From the NCBI GenBank assembly GCA_902574225.1, contig CACGMO010000019.1:1-39458 (forward strand): a stretch of DNA of 39,458 nt, given 5' to 3'. The notes beneath the pieces were generated by a model. That model saw only the letters and a list, made by a program, of their open reading frames with translations. It searched no databases and had not been told where the DNA came from. Positions 8,318 to 17,097 of the stretch are shown one piece after another. The stretch comes from an uncultured Alphaproteobacteria bacterium. GTDB lineage: Bacteria; Pseudomonadota; Alphaproteobacteria; Rhodobacterales; Rhodobacteraceae. A program made the position numbers and the translations under genes. Each line of letters starts with the position of its first letter. The first letter of the stretch is position 1.

Positions 8318-9256
8318 TTATGAGTCAATGAATTTATGTATCAAAGATATTGCCTCTTTTCTAATTTTTTCTTTTTCAATCAAAATTTCATGCTGAGCTT
8401 TTTTGATTTTTACTACATTGATGAAATCATATCTTCTAATTAATCGCAGCACAGCTTTGTTATCGGTTATTCTTTCCTGGTCGGCAAGCAACACCAAGAT
8501 ATTTTTATTCGGCAAATCAACCCTATTTAGGCTGTCAACCTCCTTCAATATTGCAATCAAATAACCAAGGGTTGGCACGCCACTATGTAAATTAAGGTTG
8601 TTTTTTAATATTGTCTGCAAACGCTTAAACTGCTTTTTGTCGGACGTAAGTGTATTTTTTCTAAAATCTACAGTAAGTGAATAGGGCTTATATTTTTCCG
8701 GATTTTGTTGGGTAAGCATTAATAATCCCAAAAGTCGCAATGCTTTTTCAAATTTGATAACTAATCTTTGAATTGGCCTCGCTATGTAAGGGAAATTACC
8801 CCAGAGTGGGGATAGAAAAATATATTTATCAAAACATTCTGGGTCTAATATAAGTCTTCTTAACCCCAGAAGACACCCTAGGGAGTGAGCGATTAAATGC
8901 CATGGAGGTGACAAATTTTTCTGTTTTGCCAAACTTATCAATTCATCTAAGTCCAATTGATATTCAGCAGCGCTTGAAATATGTTGAATTTTGGGTTGGG
9001 AAGGAAAGGGCCGCTCAGAAAGTCCCCATCCTCTCCAATCAAGTGTTATGACGTTGAATCCTTTTTTTACGAAAAGTGTAAATGTTTCCGAGTATTTTTC
9101 TATAAATTCACGATGACCATTCAAAAAAAAAATAGTTCCACGAACTCTCTCTTTTTGGATTTTCCAAATTGCCATTCGAAGACTTCGACCATCTTTAGTC
9201 TTTCTAAATATAGTCTCCCCATTCTCAAGCATATATCTCTCGAGATTTTTATCCAT
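8318..9256 (-). CDS. Alpha/beta hydrolase, lysophospholipase/monoacylglycerol-lipase-like
   Basis: 312-residue cytoplasmic hydrolase of the PldB/MGLL type (Hydrolase_4). Oxyanion strand LNGHREF (45-51) follows a FFLNG strand; TLDWRGWGLSERP is the family's second landmark. Nucleophile S125 is in AHSLG (instead of the usual GHSMGG), the acid is probably D259 (LLADQERI) and the base H289 (KAQHEIL), so the triad is complete. There is no signal peptide. Probably releases fatty acid from lysophospholipid or monoacylglycerol; substrate is not certain. It follows the SCP2-type gene by 7 bases and is likely in one transcript with it, hinting at shared lipid handling. Confidence 0.82.
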   Translation of the reverse strand: MDKNLERYMLENGETIFRKTKDGRSLRMAIWKIQKERVRGTIFFLNGHREFIEKYSETFTLFVKKGFNVITLDWRGWGLSERPFPSQPKIQHISSAAEYQLDLDELISLAKQKNLSPPWHLIAHSLGCLLGLRRLILDPECFDKYIFLSPLWGNFPYIARPIQRLVIKFEKALRLLGLLMLTQQNPEKYKPYSLTVDFRKNTLTSDKKQFKRLQTILKNNLNLHSGVPTLGYLIAILKEVDSLNRVDLPNKNILVLLADQERITDNKAVLRLIRRYDFINVVKIKKAQHEILIEKEKIRKEAISLIHKFIDS

Positions 9257-9263
9257 CAGATCT

Positions 9264-9554
9264 TTAGGCTAAAAGGCTACTTAACTCCATCGCAGCACTC
9301 ATTGAGCCTTCCACCTTTAATGATCCTGTCATGTAAGCCTCTGTTGCATTCATATCACCATCAAGAATTTTTGTAAAAACATCAAGAGAAGCGATTAACG
9401 TACAATCAGTCTCTTCGTCTGATATTCTTACGCCATCGCTATCTACTACTATTGAGCCCTCATCTTCAATTTTAAATTTAACGCTTGAGTCAAAAGTTGC
9501 CTCGGCCATTTTATCATTTATAGCTGCAACAGCCTTCTCTAATATTTCACTCAT
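9264..9554 (-). CDS. SCP2 sterol-transfer-domain protein
   Basis: A 96-residue single-domain protein of the SCP-2 fold, which forms a hydrophobic tunnel for lipids or acyl-CoA. The pattern VKFKIEDEGSIVVDSDGVRIS, DCTLIASLDVFTKILDGDMN and AYMTGSLKVEGSMSAAMEL is characteristic: the final 'GxLKxxGDmxxAmxLxxLL'-like segment closes the domain. No enzymatic residues are expected. It is the first gene of a two-gene unit with the downstream hydrolase and diverges from the helicase gene. Bacterial members have no proven ligand. Confidence 0.9.
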   Translation of the reverse strand: MSEILEKAVAAINDKMAEATFDSSVKFKIEDEGSIVVDSDGVRISDEETDCTLIASLDVFTKILDGDMNATEAYMTGSLKVEGSMSAAMELSSLLA

Positions 9555-9679
9555 AATATTCTTTCTTTTCTAAAATTCTATTTTTTTGCTTAGGGGTTTC
9601 CTATAACATAACAATGGGGAAAGTGTGATTTTACCTATGTTTGCATACCCCATGCGTCTCGATTATAAAATATTTTTCT

Positions 9680-12286
9680 ATGAATTTCAAACGAAGCAAT
9701 AAAAATACCTCTATTTGTCGGGCAATTTTAGGTCCGACTAACACTGGCAAGACGTATTACGCATTAGAAAGAATGATTTCCTACAAAAATGGGGTAATAG
9801 GGGTCCCCTTAAGGCTTCTCGCACGTGAAATATATGATCGACTTGTTTTGTTGAAGGGGATTGAAAACGTAGTGCTAAATACAGGTGAAGAAAAAATACG
9901 AGGAAAGTTTGAGAGATATTGGGTCTGTACGACTGAAGCGATGCCTGTTGAAAAGACATTTGAATTTGTTGCAGTAGATGAAATCCAATTATGTTCTGAT
10001 TCAGAAAGGGGGCACATATTTACAGAAAGGTTAATAAATTCGCGTGGACAATTTGAAACACTTTTCTTGGGATCCACAGTTATAGAGCATCTAATAAAAG
10101 CCATAATACCCGATATTGAAGTAATTAGTAGAGATAGACTTTCAAGATTGAGTTATTCTGGAAAGAAAAATATTTCCAAATTGGGTCCTAGATCAGCAGT
10201 CGTAGATTTTTCAGTTGATAGAGTTTACGAGATGGCTGAACACATTAGAACATCTAAGGGCGGGGCAGCAGTGGTGCTAGGAGCACTTTCTCCAAAGACT
10301 AGAAACGCACAGGTTGAGTTGTACCAGAATGGAGACGTTGATTACATAGTAGCCACAGATGCAATAGGCATGGGATTAAACTTGCCAATTAATAACGTTT
10401 ATTTCGCAGCTATGCAAAAATTTGATGGACGTCGACTAAGACCGCTCAACACTTTAGAAGTCGCTCAGATTGCTGGTCGCGCAGGGCGTTACACCTCTGA
10501 TGGTTTTTTTGGTGAAACTGGTAGCCTCAATCAAATGCAAGAAATTGTTATTAAAGATGTTGAGAATAATGTTTTTCCAATGCTAAAAAAGTTAAAATGG
10601 CGTAATACTGCGCTTGAATTTAATGATGTTGGATCACTTATAAAATCTCTAGATTTGATAGCAAAAGACAATTATCTAGAACGCTCTCAAGACGGATCTG
10701 ACGTAAATATTTTAAAGTTTATCAAGGCAACCTTTTCTGAACGTTTAAACGATTTGAAAAGAGATGACGTTCAGCTGTTATGGAAAGTATGCCAGATACC
10801 AGATTTCAGGAAGATCTCTAATCAAGACCATGCAGGTCTAGTTATGAAAATATTTGACTTTGTTAGAACAAAAGGCTTCATTCCTCCAGATTGGTTGAAT
10901 ATAGAGATTGCTCGTCTAGATAATATTCAAGGTGATATCGACGTATTATCTAAGAGACTATCTTTCATTAGAACTTGGTCATTTGTTGCCAACATTAACA
11001 AATGGCTATTGGATAACGAATATTTTATTGGAATTACCAGAAATATTGAAGATAAGCTATCAGATGCCTTGCATCTAAAACTTACGCAACGATTTGTTGA
11101 CCTTAGGAGGTCTGTCTTGATAAAAAAGGGAATGGAAGAATATTTTGATGAGAAAGATTTCGAGTTAAGAGATGATAGCTGCGTTTATATCAAGGGGCAT
11201 CTCTTTGGCGAAATGGATGGATTTGTATTTAATCTTTCTGGGGCAGATTCTGTATTGGAGAATAAAAAATTGATGCAGGTAGTGAGACCTTTTTTACGTC
11301 AACATCTCACTCGCTTAGTAACGAGTTTTTATGAGGCACCAGAACGTGAAATTTTGCTTCGTGTAAATGGGCACGTGATTTGGCGAGGTAGCACAGTTGG
11401 TCATCTAGAGAAAAGTCAAAAAATATTGAATCCAAAAGTTAAACTGATCAAGTCAGATGAACTGGATAAAAGCAGCCTGGAAAAAATTCAAAGAAAACTC
11501 GACATTTTTATTGCAAATAAGGTAAAGACACTGATGCCTAATCTTTTGTCTCTTGCCAATGACAATAAATTGAGGGGAGGTGCAGCTGGGTTTGCACATA
11601 TTTTTGTTAATAATTTGGGTGTTCTTATGAAATCTGAGGTTATGGAGCAATTCAATAGCATCGATAACGAGAGCAAAGCTAAACTAAGGAATTTTGGCAT
11701 AAGGTTTGGGTATAAGACAATATATGATACAACGCTTCTTAAACCAGAAGCCTCAAGTTTAAGAATTGCTCTATTTAATGTTTTCTGTGCTATCCCTGAG
11801 CCCTCATTATTCCACCCCCCAGCTGGTCTGGTTACAGTTGAATATGAAAAACATATATCCAAGAAACAATATTTGGTTGCAGGCTTTTTTGTGGCAGGCA
11901 ATAGGGCTATAAGAATAGACATGCTTGAAAGACTGTTTTTTATGATCAAAGAGTATTCCAAAGATGAGTGGATAATAATTCAACCAGCTATGTTATCGAT
12001 TACTGGATTAGGGTTAGAAAAATTTACAGAGCTTATTAGAAGCCTTCGATTTGAGATCAAACATGAGAAAATAGAAAAAGGTAATGAGATTATAACTTTT
12101 GAGAAGAATGATGAGCACTACATGGTTATGTTTAAAAAACAGTTAGTAAACAAAAGAGAAAAATTAATGTCAGATGCTAAAACATTTAAAAAAACGAAGC
12201 AAAATAGAAAAAAGAATAGGGCAAAAAAACAACTGCCCACAAAAGACTCACCTTTTTCTTTATTAAAGGTTTTAATAAAAAATTGA
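9680..12286 (+). CDS. SUV3-like DEAD/DExH RNA helicase
   Basis: ATP-dependent helicase of 868 residues related to mitochondrial Suv3. Walker A is GPTNTGKT (18-25), motif II DEIQ (100-103), followed by GSTV; helicase C domain has ATDAIGMGLNL (225-235) and QIAGRAGR (263-270). Beyond ~430 is an alphaproteobacterial C-terminal extension with a Suv3-type helical region (DALHLKLTQRFVDLRRSVL) and a very basic tail of Lys/Arg/Asn. Suv3 unwinds structured RNA for degradation; the bacterial role is inferred. I chose ATG 9680 because it gives a short leader directly into the helicase fold; a TTG at 9641 would add 13 residues. The stop overlaps the next gene's TTG start (TTGA). Confidence 0.88.
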   Translation: MNFKRSNKNTSICRAILGPTNTGKTYYALERMISYKNGVIGVPLRLLAREIYDRLVLLKGIENVVLNTGEEKIRGKFERYWVCTTEAMPVEKTFEFVAVDEIQLCSDSERGHIFTERLINSRGQFETLFLGSTVIEHLIKAIIPDIEVISRDRLSRLSYSGKKNISKLGPRSAVVDFSVDRVYEMAEHIRTSKGGAAVVLGALSPKTRNAQVELYQNGDVDYIVATDAIGMGLNLPINNVYFAAMQKFDGRRLRPLNTLEVAQIAGRAGRYTSDGFFGETGSLNQMQEIVIKDVENNVFPMLKKLKWRNTALEFNDVGSLIKSLDLIAKDNYLERSQDGSDVNILKFIKATFSERLNDLKRDDVQLLWKVCQIPDFRKISNQDHAGLVMKIFDFVRTKGFIPPDWLNIEIARLDNIQGDIDVLSKRLSFIRTWSFVANINKWLLDNEYFIGITRNIEDKLSDALHLKLTQRFVDLRRSVLIKKGMEEYFDEKDFELRDDSCVYIKGHLFGEMDGFVFNLSGADSVLENKKLMQVVRPFLRQHLTRLVTSFYEAPEREILLRVNGHVIWRGSTVGHLEKSQKILNPKVKLIKSDELDKSSLEKIQRKLDIFIANKVKTLMPNLLSLANDNKLRGGAAGFAHIFVNNLGVLMKSEVMEQFNSIDNESKAKLRNFGIRFGYKTIYDTTLLKPEASSLRIALFNVFCAIPEPSLFHPPAGLVTVEYEKHISKKQYLVAGFFVAGNRAIRIDMLERLFFMIKEYSKDEWIIIQPAMLSITGLGLEKFTELIRSLRFEIKHEKIEKGNEIITFEKNDEHYMVMFKKQLVNKREKLMSDAKTFKKTKQNRKKNRAKKQLPTKDSPFSLLKVLIKN

Positions 12287-12681
12287 GCCTATCTGAAAAA
12301 CCACCTTTATCCCAGTGTCGGTTAGATTTATGGCTGTGGGCGGCAAGGTTCTACAAAACAAGAAATATAGCAGCATTAAATATTAAAAAAGGAATGGTGC
12401 GTCTATCCGGGAAAACCAAAACAAAGCCAGCCTCTTTAATAAATTTACATAGTCAATTGGTTATTGAACAAAACTTTGTTAGAAAAACAGTCTTGGTCGA
12501 AGAGTTAGCTGTAAAAAGAGTTTCTCCTGCAGAAGCTAAAAACTTCTACAAAATAATATTCGAAGATAGCCAGGAAGGCGCAAAATTTTTTCCAGCCAGA
12601 ATAAGGTATAAACCTGATAAAAAGATAAGAAGAAATTTAAAGGCGCTTAAAGAAAAATTACACTTTCTTTCCGATAATTAA
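12283..12681 (+). CDS. hslR: S4-domain RNA-binding protein, Hsp15-like
   Basis: 132-residue basic protein with an N-terminal S4 domain (about residues 12-60): CRLDLWLWAARFYKTR, then IKKGMVRLSG and a loop into strands, ending in a Lys/Arg-rich tail. Hsp15 (HslR) binds the 50S subunit carrying a stalled nascent chain and helps recycle it. The S4 motif begins so early that a start near 12283 is required; the only candidate there is TTG, which overlaps the helicase TGA as TTGA, with AAAGG about 13 bases upstream. Lies between the helicase and the ferredoxin, the order I recall in many alphaproteobacteria. Confidence 0.85.
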   Translation: MSLSEKPPLSQCRLDLWLWAARFYKTRNIAALNIKKGMVRLSGKTKTKPASLINLHSQLVIEQNFVRKTVLVEELAVKRVSPAEAKNFYKIIFEDSQEGAKFFPARIRYKPDKKIRRNLKALKEKLHFLSDN

Positions 12682-12718
12682 ATCCTATTATAATATTACG
12701 AGTTGTTAGGAGAACCGA

Positions 12719-13057
12719 TTGACCTACATAGTCAACGATAAATGCATAGGTTGTAAATATACTGACTGCGTCGATGTCTGCCCAGTAGATTGCTTTTATG
12801 AGGGTGAAAATATGCTTGTAATTCACCCCGATGAATGCATTGACTGTGGCGTTTGCGAACCAGAGTGTCCAGCAGATGCAATCAAGCCTGACACGGAACC
12901 CGATGCTGCTGAATGGGTTGAATTCAATAGAAAATATTCCGAGCAGTGGCCGAACATTACAATTAGAAGAGATCCATTACCAGATGCAGACAAAATGGAA
13001 GGTGAGTCAGGCAAATTTGAAAAATTCTTCTCCGAAAAAGCTGGAGAAGGAGATTAA
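12719..13057 (+). CDS. fdxA: 7Fe ferredoxin FdxA ([3Fe-4S][4Fe-4S])
   Basis: Low-potential electron carrier of 112 residues, cytoplasmic. All nine cysteines of Azotobacter FdI-type ferredoxins are present: C9, C12, C17, C21, C25, then C40, C43, C46, C50. By homology C9/C17/C50 hold the 3Fe cluster and C21/C40/C43/C46 the 4Fe cluster, with C12 and C25 free. The C-terminal ~50 residues form the usual acidic extension. Translation starts at TTG (protein begins [12 protein letters not shown]) with a strong TTAGGAGA at 12707-12714, 5-6 bases upstream. A 7-bp stem CTTCTCC/GGAGAAG (13027-13049) ends just before the stop. Confidence 0.95.
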   Translation: MTYIVNDKCIGCKYTDCVDVCPVDCFYEGENMLVIHPDECIDCGVCEPECPADAIKPDTEPDAAEWVEFNRKYSEQWPNITIRRDPLPDADKMEGESGKFEKFFSEKAGEGD

Positions 13058-13121
13058 CTTTTAAGTAGCTATTTTTGTTTAACTATGGTACACCGATTTC
13101 TCAATTTAATGGTGGATATTC

Positions 13122-13634
13122 ATGGATAAAAACGTATCAGATGTAGATTTTAAAATAGAGGATTTTGTGGTTTATCCCTCTCATGGGGTAGGGCAGATTG
13201 TTGATGAAGAAATACAGAATATTGCGGGCTTTGAGCTAAAAATGTATGTTATAACGTTTGATAAGGATAAAATGACTTTGAAGGTCCCCAAAGATAAAAT
13301 AGAATCTACCGGTATGCGGAAGTTGTCAAGCCCAAACATCATTGGGAGGGCACTAGAGGTAATTGGTTCTAAAGCAAAGGTCAAACGTGCAATGTGGTCC
13401 AGACGTGCACAAGATTACGAACAGAAAATAAATTCTGGTGAGCTTATTCAAATTGCAGAAGTAGTAAGAGACCTGCATCGAAACGATGAACAAAGGGAAC
13501 AATCTTACTCAGAAAGGCAACTCTACGAAGCTGCTTTAGAACGGTTAACAAGAGAGATCGCCGCAGTAGATGGTGTTGAAGAAAAAAAGGCTCAAGAGAA
13601 GGTGGATAAGGTTTTAGATGGAAAAGCAGCGTAG
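13122..13634 (+). CDS. carD: CarD/CdnL-family RNA polymerase-binding regulator
   Basis: 170-residue transcription factor that binds the RNA polymerase beta subunit and stabilises open complexes, mainly at rRNA and growth-related promoters. The N-terminal Tudor-like RNAP-interaction domain is clear: DFVVYPSHGVGQIVDEE (residues 10-26) and MYVITFDKDKMTLKVPKDK. The C-terminal helical DNA-binding domain contains AMWSRRAQDYEQKINSGE and VVRDLHR. GGTGGA before the ATG is the ribosome binding site. 64 bases separate it from fdxA, so cotranscription is possible but an own promoter is also possible. It converges with the AttH-like gene across 5 bases. Confidence 0.94.
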   Translation: MDKNVSDVDFKIEDFVVYPSHGVGQIVDEEIQNIAGFELKMYVITFDKDKMTLKVPKDKIESTGMRKLSSPNIIGRALEVIGSKAKVKRAMWSRRAQDYEQKINSGELIQIAEVVRDLHRNDEQREQSYSERQLYEAALERLTREIAAVDGVEEKKAQEKVDKVLDGKAA

Positions 13635-13639
13635 CATCT

Positions 13640-14677
13640 TTAATAGCCCGTCATCTCTAAATAACCGACCCCCGATAAATCACCACTAAATGAAATTGGT
13701 CCCTCCCAGTAAGGGAAGCTGGTGCCCATCCAAGAGTTAATATTTAGAGCCTCCGTATCGATAGTTAGGCGATTTTTGCCAAGAAAAGAGATTTTCCATT
13801 TGGTAGGAATTTTTCTGCCCTTAACGGTTGAATAAGCAGTTTCCTCAAGTTTGATTTCAGAATCATTAAGCTGCTTTTGAGTTCCATCCTGGTTAATCCA
13901 TGATCCAGATAGAAAATCATTGCCAGAAGCATGTCGTACCTTGAAAAGCATCACTTTCTTTCCGTTATTGAGATGTAAAGAAAACCAATCCCAACCGAGT
14001 TGGCTTTTGCTTAGAAGATTACTTGACCATTCACGATCTAACCAACCCACTCCCTCTACAAAATGGCGCTCTCCATTCAGAGTGACCCACCCTTCTACAT
14101 TATAGAAGGGTTGACTATAATAGTGGGAAGCTGCAGTTGTTTCAGATTTTTTGCTATAACCGGCATTACCTTGTAGAACTGGTTTAATTTTAGTCGAAAA
14201 TTTTAACGAGAAGGCGAAGTCTACGCCGCTAGATTCTAATTCCAAAGTTTCTAAATGATCGTCTCCTGTAATGCTCCAATTATCTATCCAGGCTTTAAAA
14301 GGGTTCAGATTAACACCTGCTTGATCACTTTCTTTACGTGCAAAACGTTCTTCAAAATAATGCTGTGTATCTGTAGTTATGGCGCTATGGGCCATCCAAA
14401 AGCCATTTAGGTGATTAGGTTTTTTGCTCGATGTTGGTATGAGATTACTCTTAAACAAGGTCCATTGTATACCCAAATTCTCTATGGATTCGGACTTTAG
14501 ATTTGAAGTCAGGTACCACCATTCAATTCTAAAGTTTTTGTGTGGCCCATGATCCCTTGGGAAAGTAATCTGATAGTCTGGATCTGCTAAATTAAATTCA
14601 TTATCATGTTCATCAGCTAACGAGTTATAACCAAAAAGCAAAAAACAATACAGAAATACAAATATCTTGCGGCTCAT
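13640..14677 (-). CDS. Secreted AttH/CrtC-like lipocalin-fold protein
   Basis: 345-residue exported protein. A short signal peptide (SRKIFVFLYCFLLFGYNSLA, cleavage near residue 21) is followed by a two-lobed lipocalin-like fold of the AttH / carotenoid 1,2-hydratase (CrtC) superfamily. Diagnostic segments are FPRDHGPHKNFRIEWWYLTS near the start, AHSAITTDTQHYFEERFAR, and VEGVGWLDREWSS with GWDWFSLHLNNGKKVMLFK. It is annotated widely as a predicted secreted hydrolase without proven activity. The neighbouring genes make it the AttH component of an Att-type exporter, not a carotenoid enzyme; no carotenoid gene is present. ATGA overlap with the permease shows coupling. Confidence 0.85.
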   Translation of the reverse strand: MSRKIFVFLYCFLLFGYNSLADEHDNEFNLADPDYQITFPRDHGPHKNFRIEWWYLTSNLKSESIENLGIQWTLFKSNLIPTSSKKPNHLNGFWMAHSAITTDTQHYFEERFARKESDQAGVNLNPFKAWIDNWSITGDDHLETLELESSGVDFAFSLKFSTKIKPVLQGNAGYSKKSETTAASHYYSQPFYNVEGWVTLNGERHFVEGVGWLDREWSSNLLSKSQLGWDWFSLHLNNGKKVMLFKVRHASGNDFLSGSWINQDGTQKQLNDSEIKLEETAYSTVKGRKIPTKWKISFLGKNRLTIDTEALNINSWMGTSFPYWEGPISFSGDLSGVGYLEMTGY

Positions 14678-17097
14678 AATGGTCTATATATTTTTCTATC
14701 AAAATTTGACTGCGTTTTCACATTTGACATTCTAAAAGATAAAATAGTCGAGAAAACTGAAGCCAAAGTGGCAATAATCCAGATTTGTAGCCAGTATTTT
14801 GGGAAAACTTGTATTGGAATTCTCCATCCAAAAAAATTTGGGTTTATTACCTCCGACAATATTAAAGCTATCATTACACCCATTCCAATCGAAAGGAAAC
14901 AGACTAAATTGGTCAAAATGAAGATCTTCAATAGCTCCAAGCGTATGACCTGATTTACGGAAAAGCCAATCAGATAGACCGGTAGGAGATCTTTTTTTCT
15001 CAATTTATTTATACTCATTAGATTAGTATAGAGCGTGAATGCTGCCACAAATAAAGTTATTAAGGCGAGTTGAAAACTTATCTTGAAAGTATTGTCAAAG
15101 ATCCCTAGAGAAATTTGTCGCACCTGTTGAGGATTAATAATTGCTTCTGAATTTATCACAATCTTTGATGACAACTCATTGAAAAAATCTAAACGATTGG
15201 GTTCGTCAAGTTTTACTGCGATGGTGCTCGGAATTTGAGATGAAAAAAATGTTCTAAAAAGTTTAAGTTGCATCATTAACTGATTATTTGGGTTGCCATA
15301 ATCTGCGTAAATTCCACCAACCTGGATACGAATCTTTTTGTCATTAATCTCTAATTCTAAAAAATCGTCTAAATTTATTTTTTCTCGGATAGACAATTGT
15401 TCGCTAACAAAGATTATCTCCCCATTTCTGATACTATTCCATGCATTTCTTTTTTTGTCTAATAACGGCCAATTTTCTTCATAAACAGAAGAGGGATTGA
15501 ACCCATAGATCTCGACAGCCTTATCATTATATCTACCTTTATTCTTTATAATAGGATAAGCCTCTCCATCATATTTTTTAACCACATCTTTTATTTTATT
15601 GAGCTGACCTTCATTCGCTATATTGATATAATATTCGGCGAAGATCCTACTCTCCAACCACTCGACAAAAGTTGATTTGAAGCTTGTTACCATTCCGTGA
15701 ACTCCAACATTTATTGATAGAGCTAAGAAAAAAGCGATATAGCCTGCAAAGAGAAGTGTGCCAAATTTTTGAGTATCTCTGAGAAGCCAAAAAGATAGTG
15801 CAAATCGTTCCGGTAGTTTTTTGGCAGTGAAAAATAAAAAAAGTTTAATAAGTAAAGGTAGTAAAATACAACCAACAACAATTACCGATCCCAAAAATAG
15901 GAAGTTGGCAATTTTTATGTTGGAAATTATTGATAAATAGTAAAAAAAGAAAGTTGAAGTTAAAAGCATTGCATACATAACAATAGAGAGCTTTTTCCTC
16001 AAGTGGAATTTTTTATAACCAGTTGGCTCTATTGGCCTTAGATTATCGAGCCTTAACAGCGCCCTGGAGCAAGCTAATAAAGTGCCTAGTCCCGCGATCA
16101 ATACACTATAAAAGTACCAACTAATTGATAAGTCAATTTTGCCATCTACTGGACTATTATAAATATTTGAGACTGTGTTATTTATATCCGGAAGAAGTTC
16201 TCGGGCTAGCAGAAAACCGCCAAATGCTCCAATGGAACCAGAAAATAATGAAATTAAAAGTAACTCTGTCACAAGTGTCAAATTGATCAGAGTTCTCTCA
16301 ATCCCTATCGTCTTCAAAATTTTTACGGTGAGTCTTCGCTGATCATATGCCATACCGACGCTGGTATATACAATAAACATTCCTACAAAAAAGGAGAGAA
16401 AGCCGAATGCTCTAATGTTAAATGTAAAGCTTTCGGAGATAAATCTGAATTCTCCAGCACTATTATCATCGATCAACATTAAATTTTTAAGTGGGAGCTT
16501 ATCAAGAGTGTTTAAGCTTTTATTTATATACTCAAAATATGTAAATCTCCCTTCCATATTCAGTAGACTTTGGACCGAAGTAATATCACCTATTAAGATA
16601 TCTTCGGGTAAGTGAGCGAGTTCTATTCCAGTAAAATTAGAAAGGTGATTTGTAATCTTCTCAAAAGTTTTACCAGAGCCATATAATATGGCTTCATCAT
16701 TTGCGTGCATTTCAAAAAAATTTGTATCAGCAAGATTTTTTCCACTAGGTAGTATTTTTTTTCCATCTGCTAAAAGATCGACGCCCACAACAATAATATT
16801 TGTATTTTTTAAAGGTGCTCGTATCACTGGGTTTACAAGCCATCCATTGAGGCGCAATCTAACATAATCGTTCTCACTTACATAAGGTAATTCCCTATCA
16901 ATAATTATAGGCTTGAAAGCTGTTTGTAGGAGAGCGATCGATCTTTTTTGTGCTTTAATGGTTTGATTGTTCACAATGTCTATGCTCGACCAAAGAGTTG
17001 AAGCTATCGCTATACCTAATATAGTGAAAAAGAGTTGCCCTTTTGCTTTTTTCCAGTTCGCGACAATTACTCTAAGTACTAAAAGAAATTGGTTCAT
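14674..17097 (-). CDS. ABC transporter permease with two FtsX domains (AttFG-like)
   Basis: 807-residue inner-membrane permease of the MacB/LolCE-like (type VII) class. The first transmembrane helix (about 9-27) is followed by a periplasmic domain (about 30-225), an FtsX block of three helices starting at FLSFFVGMFIVYTSVGMA with DQRRLTVKILKTIG, a hinge of two or more helices, a second periplasmic domain (about 480-660) and a second FtsX block containing LRKKDLLPVYLIGFS. Two half-permeases (AttF and AttG in Agrobacterium) are thus in one chain. Such permeases work by mechanotransmission or extraction of lipids and lipoproteins from the outer leaflet. Overlaps by ATGA with both flanking operon genes. 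Confidence 0.87.
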   Translation of the reverse strand: MNQFLLVLRVIVANWKKAKGQLFFTILGIAIASTLWSSIDIVNNQTIKAQKRSIALLQTAFKPIIIDRELPYVSENDYVRLRLNGWLVNPVIRAPLKNTNIIVVGVDLLADGKKILPSGKNLADTNFFEMHANDEAILYGSGKTFEKITNHLSNFTGIELAHLPEDILIGDITSVQSLLNMEGRFTYFEYINKSLNTLDKLPLKNLMLIDDNSAGEFRFISESFTFNIRAFGFLSFFVGMFIVYTSVGMAYDQRRLTVKILKTIGIERTLINLTLVTELLLISLFSGSIGAFGGFLLARELLPDINNTVSNIYNSPVDGKIDLSISWYFYSVLIAGLGTLLACSRALLRLDNLRPIEPTGYKKFHLRKKLSIVMYAMLLTSTFFFYYLSIISNIKIANFLFLGSVIVVGCILLPLLIKLFLFFTAKKLPERFALSFWLLRDTQKFGTLLFAGYIAFFLALSINVGVHGMVTSFKSTFVEWLESRIFAEYYINIANEGQLNKIKDVVKKYDGEAYPIIKNKGRYNDKAVEIYGFNPSSVYEENWPLLDKKRNAWNSIRNGEIIFVSEQLSIREKINLDDFLELEINDKKIRIQVGGIYADYGNPNNQLMMQLKLFRTFFSSQIPSTIAVKLDEPNRLDFFNELSSKIVINSEAIINPQQVRQISLGIFDNTFKISFQLALITLFVAAFTLYTNLMSINKLRKKDLLPVYLIGFSVNQVIRLELLKIFILTNLVCFLSIGMGVMIALILSEVINPNFFGWRIPIQVFPKYWLQIWIIATLASVFSTILSFRMSNVKTQSNFDRKIYRPL

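Noticed and set aside
8981-9376. 131-codon plus-strand frame
   Set aside because: Antisense to the well-supported alpha/beta hydrolase and SCP2 genes; composition is Ser/Leu/Pro-rich as expected of a shadow frame.
11488-11961. 157-codon minus-strand frame
   Set aside because: Lies wholly inside the helicase C-terminal coding region on the other strand, with no family features.
13640-14677. Carotenoid 1,2-hydratase (CrtC) for pigment synthesis
   Set aside because: No carotenoid gene nearby; signal peptide and the ATGA-coupled ABC genes indicate the AttH branch of the superfamily.
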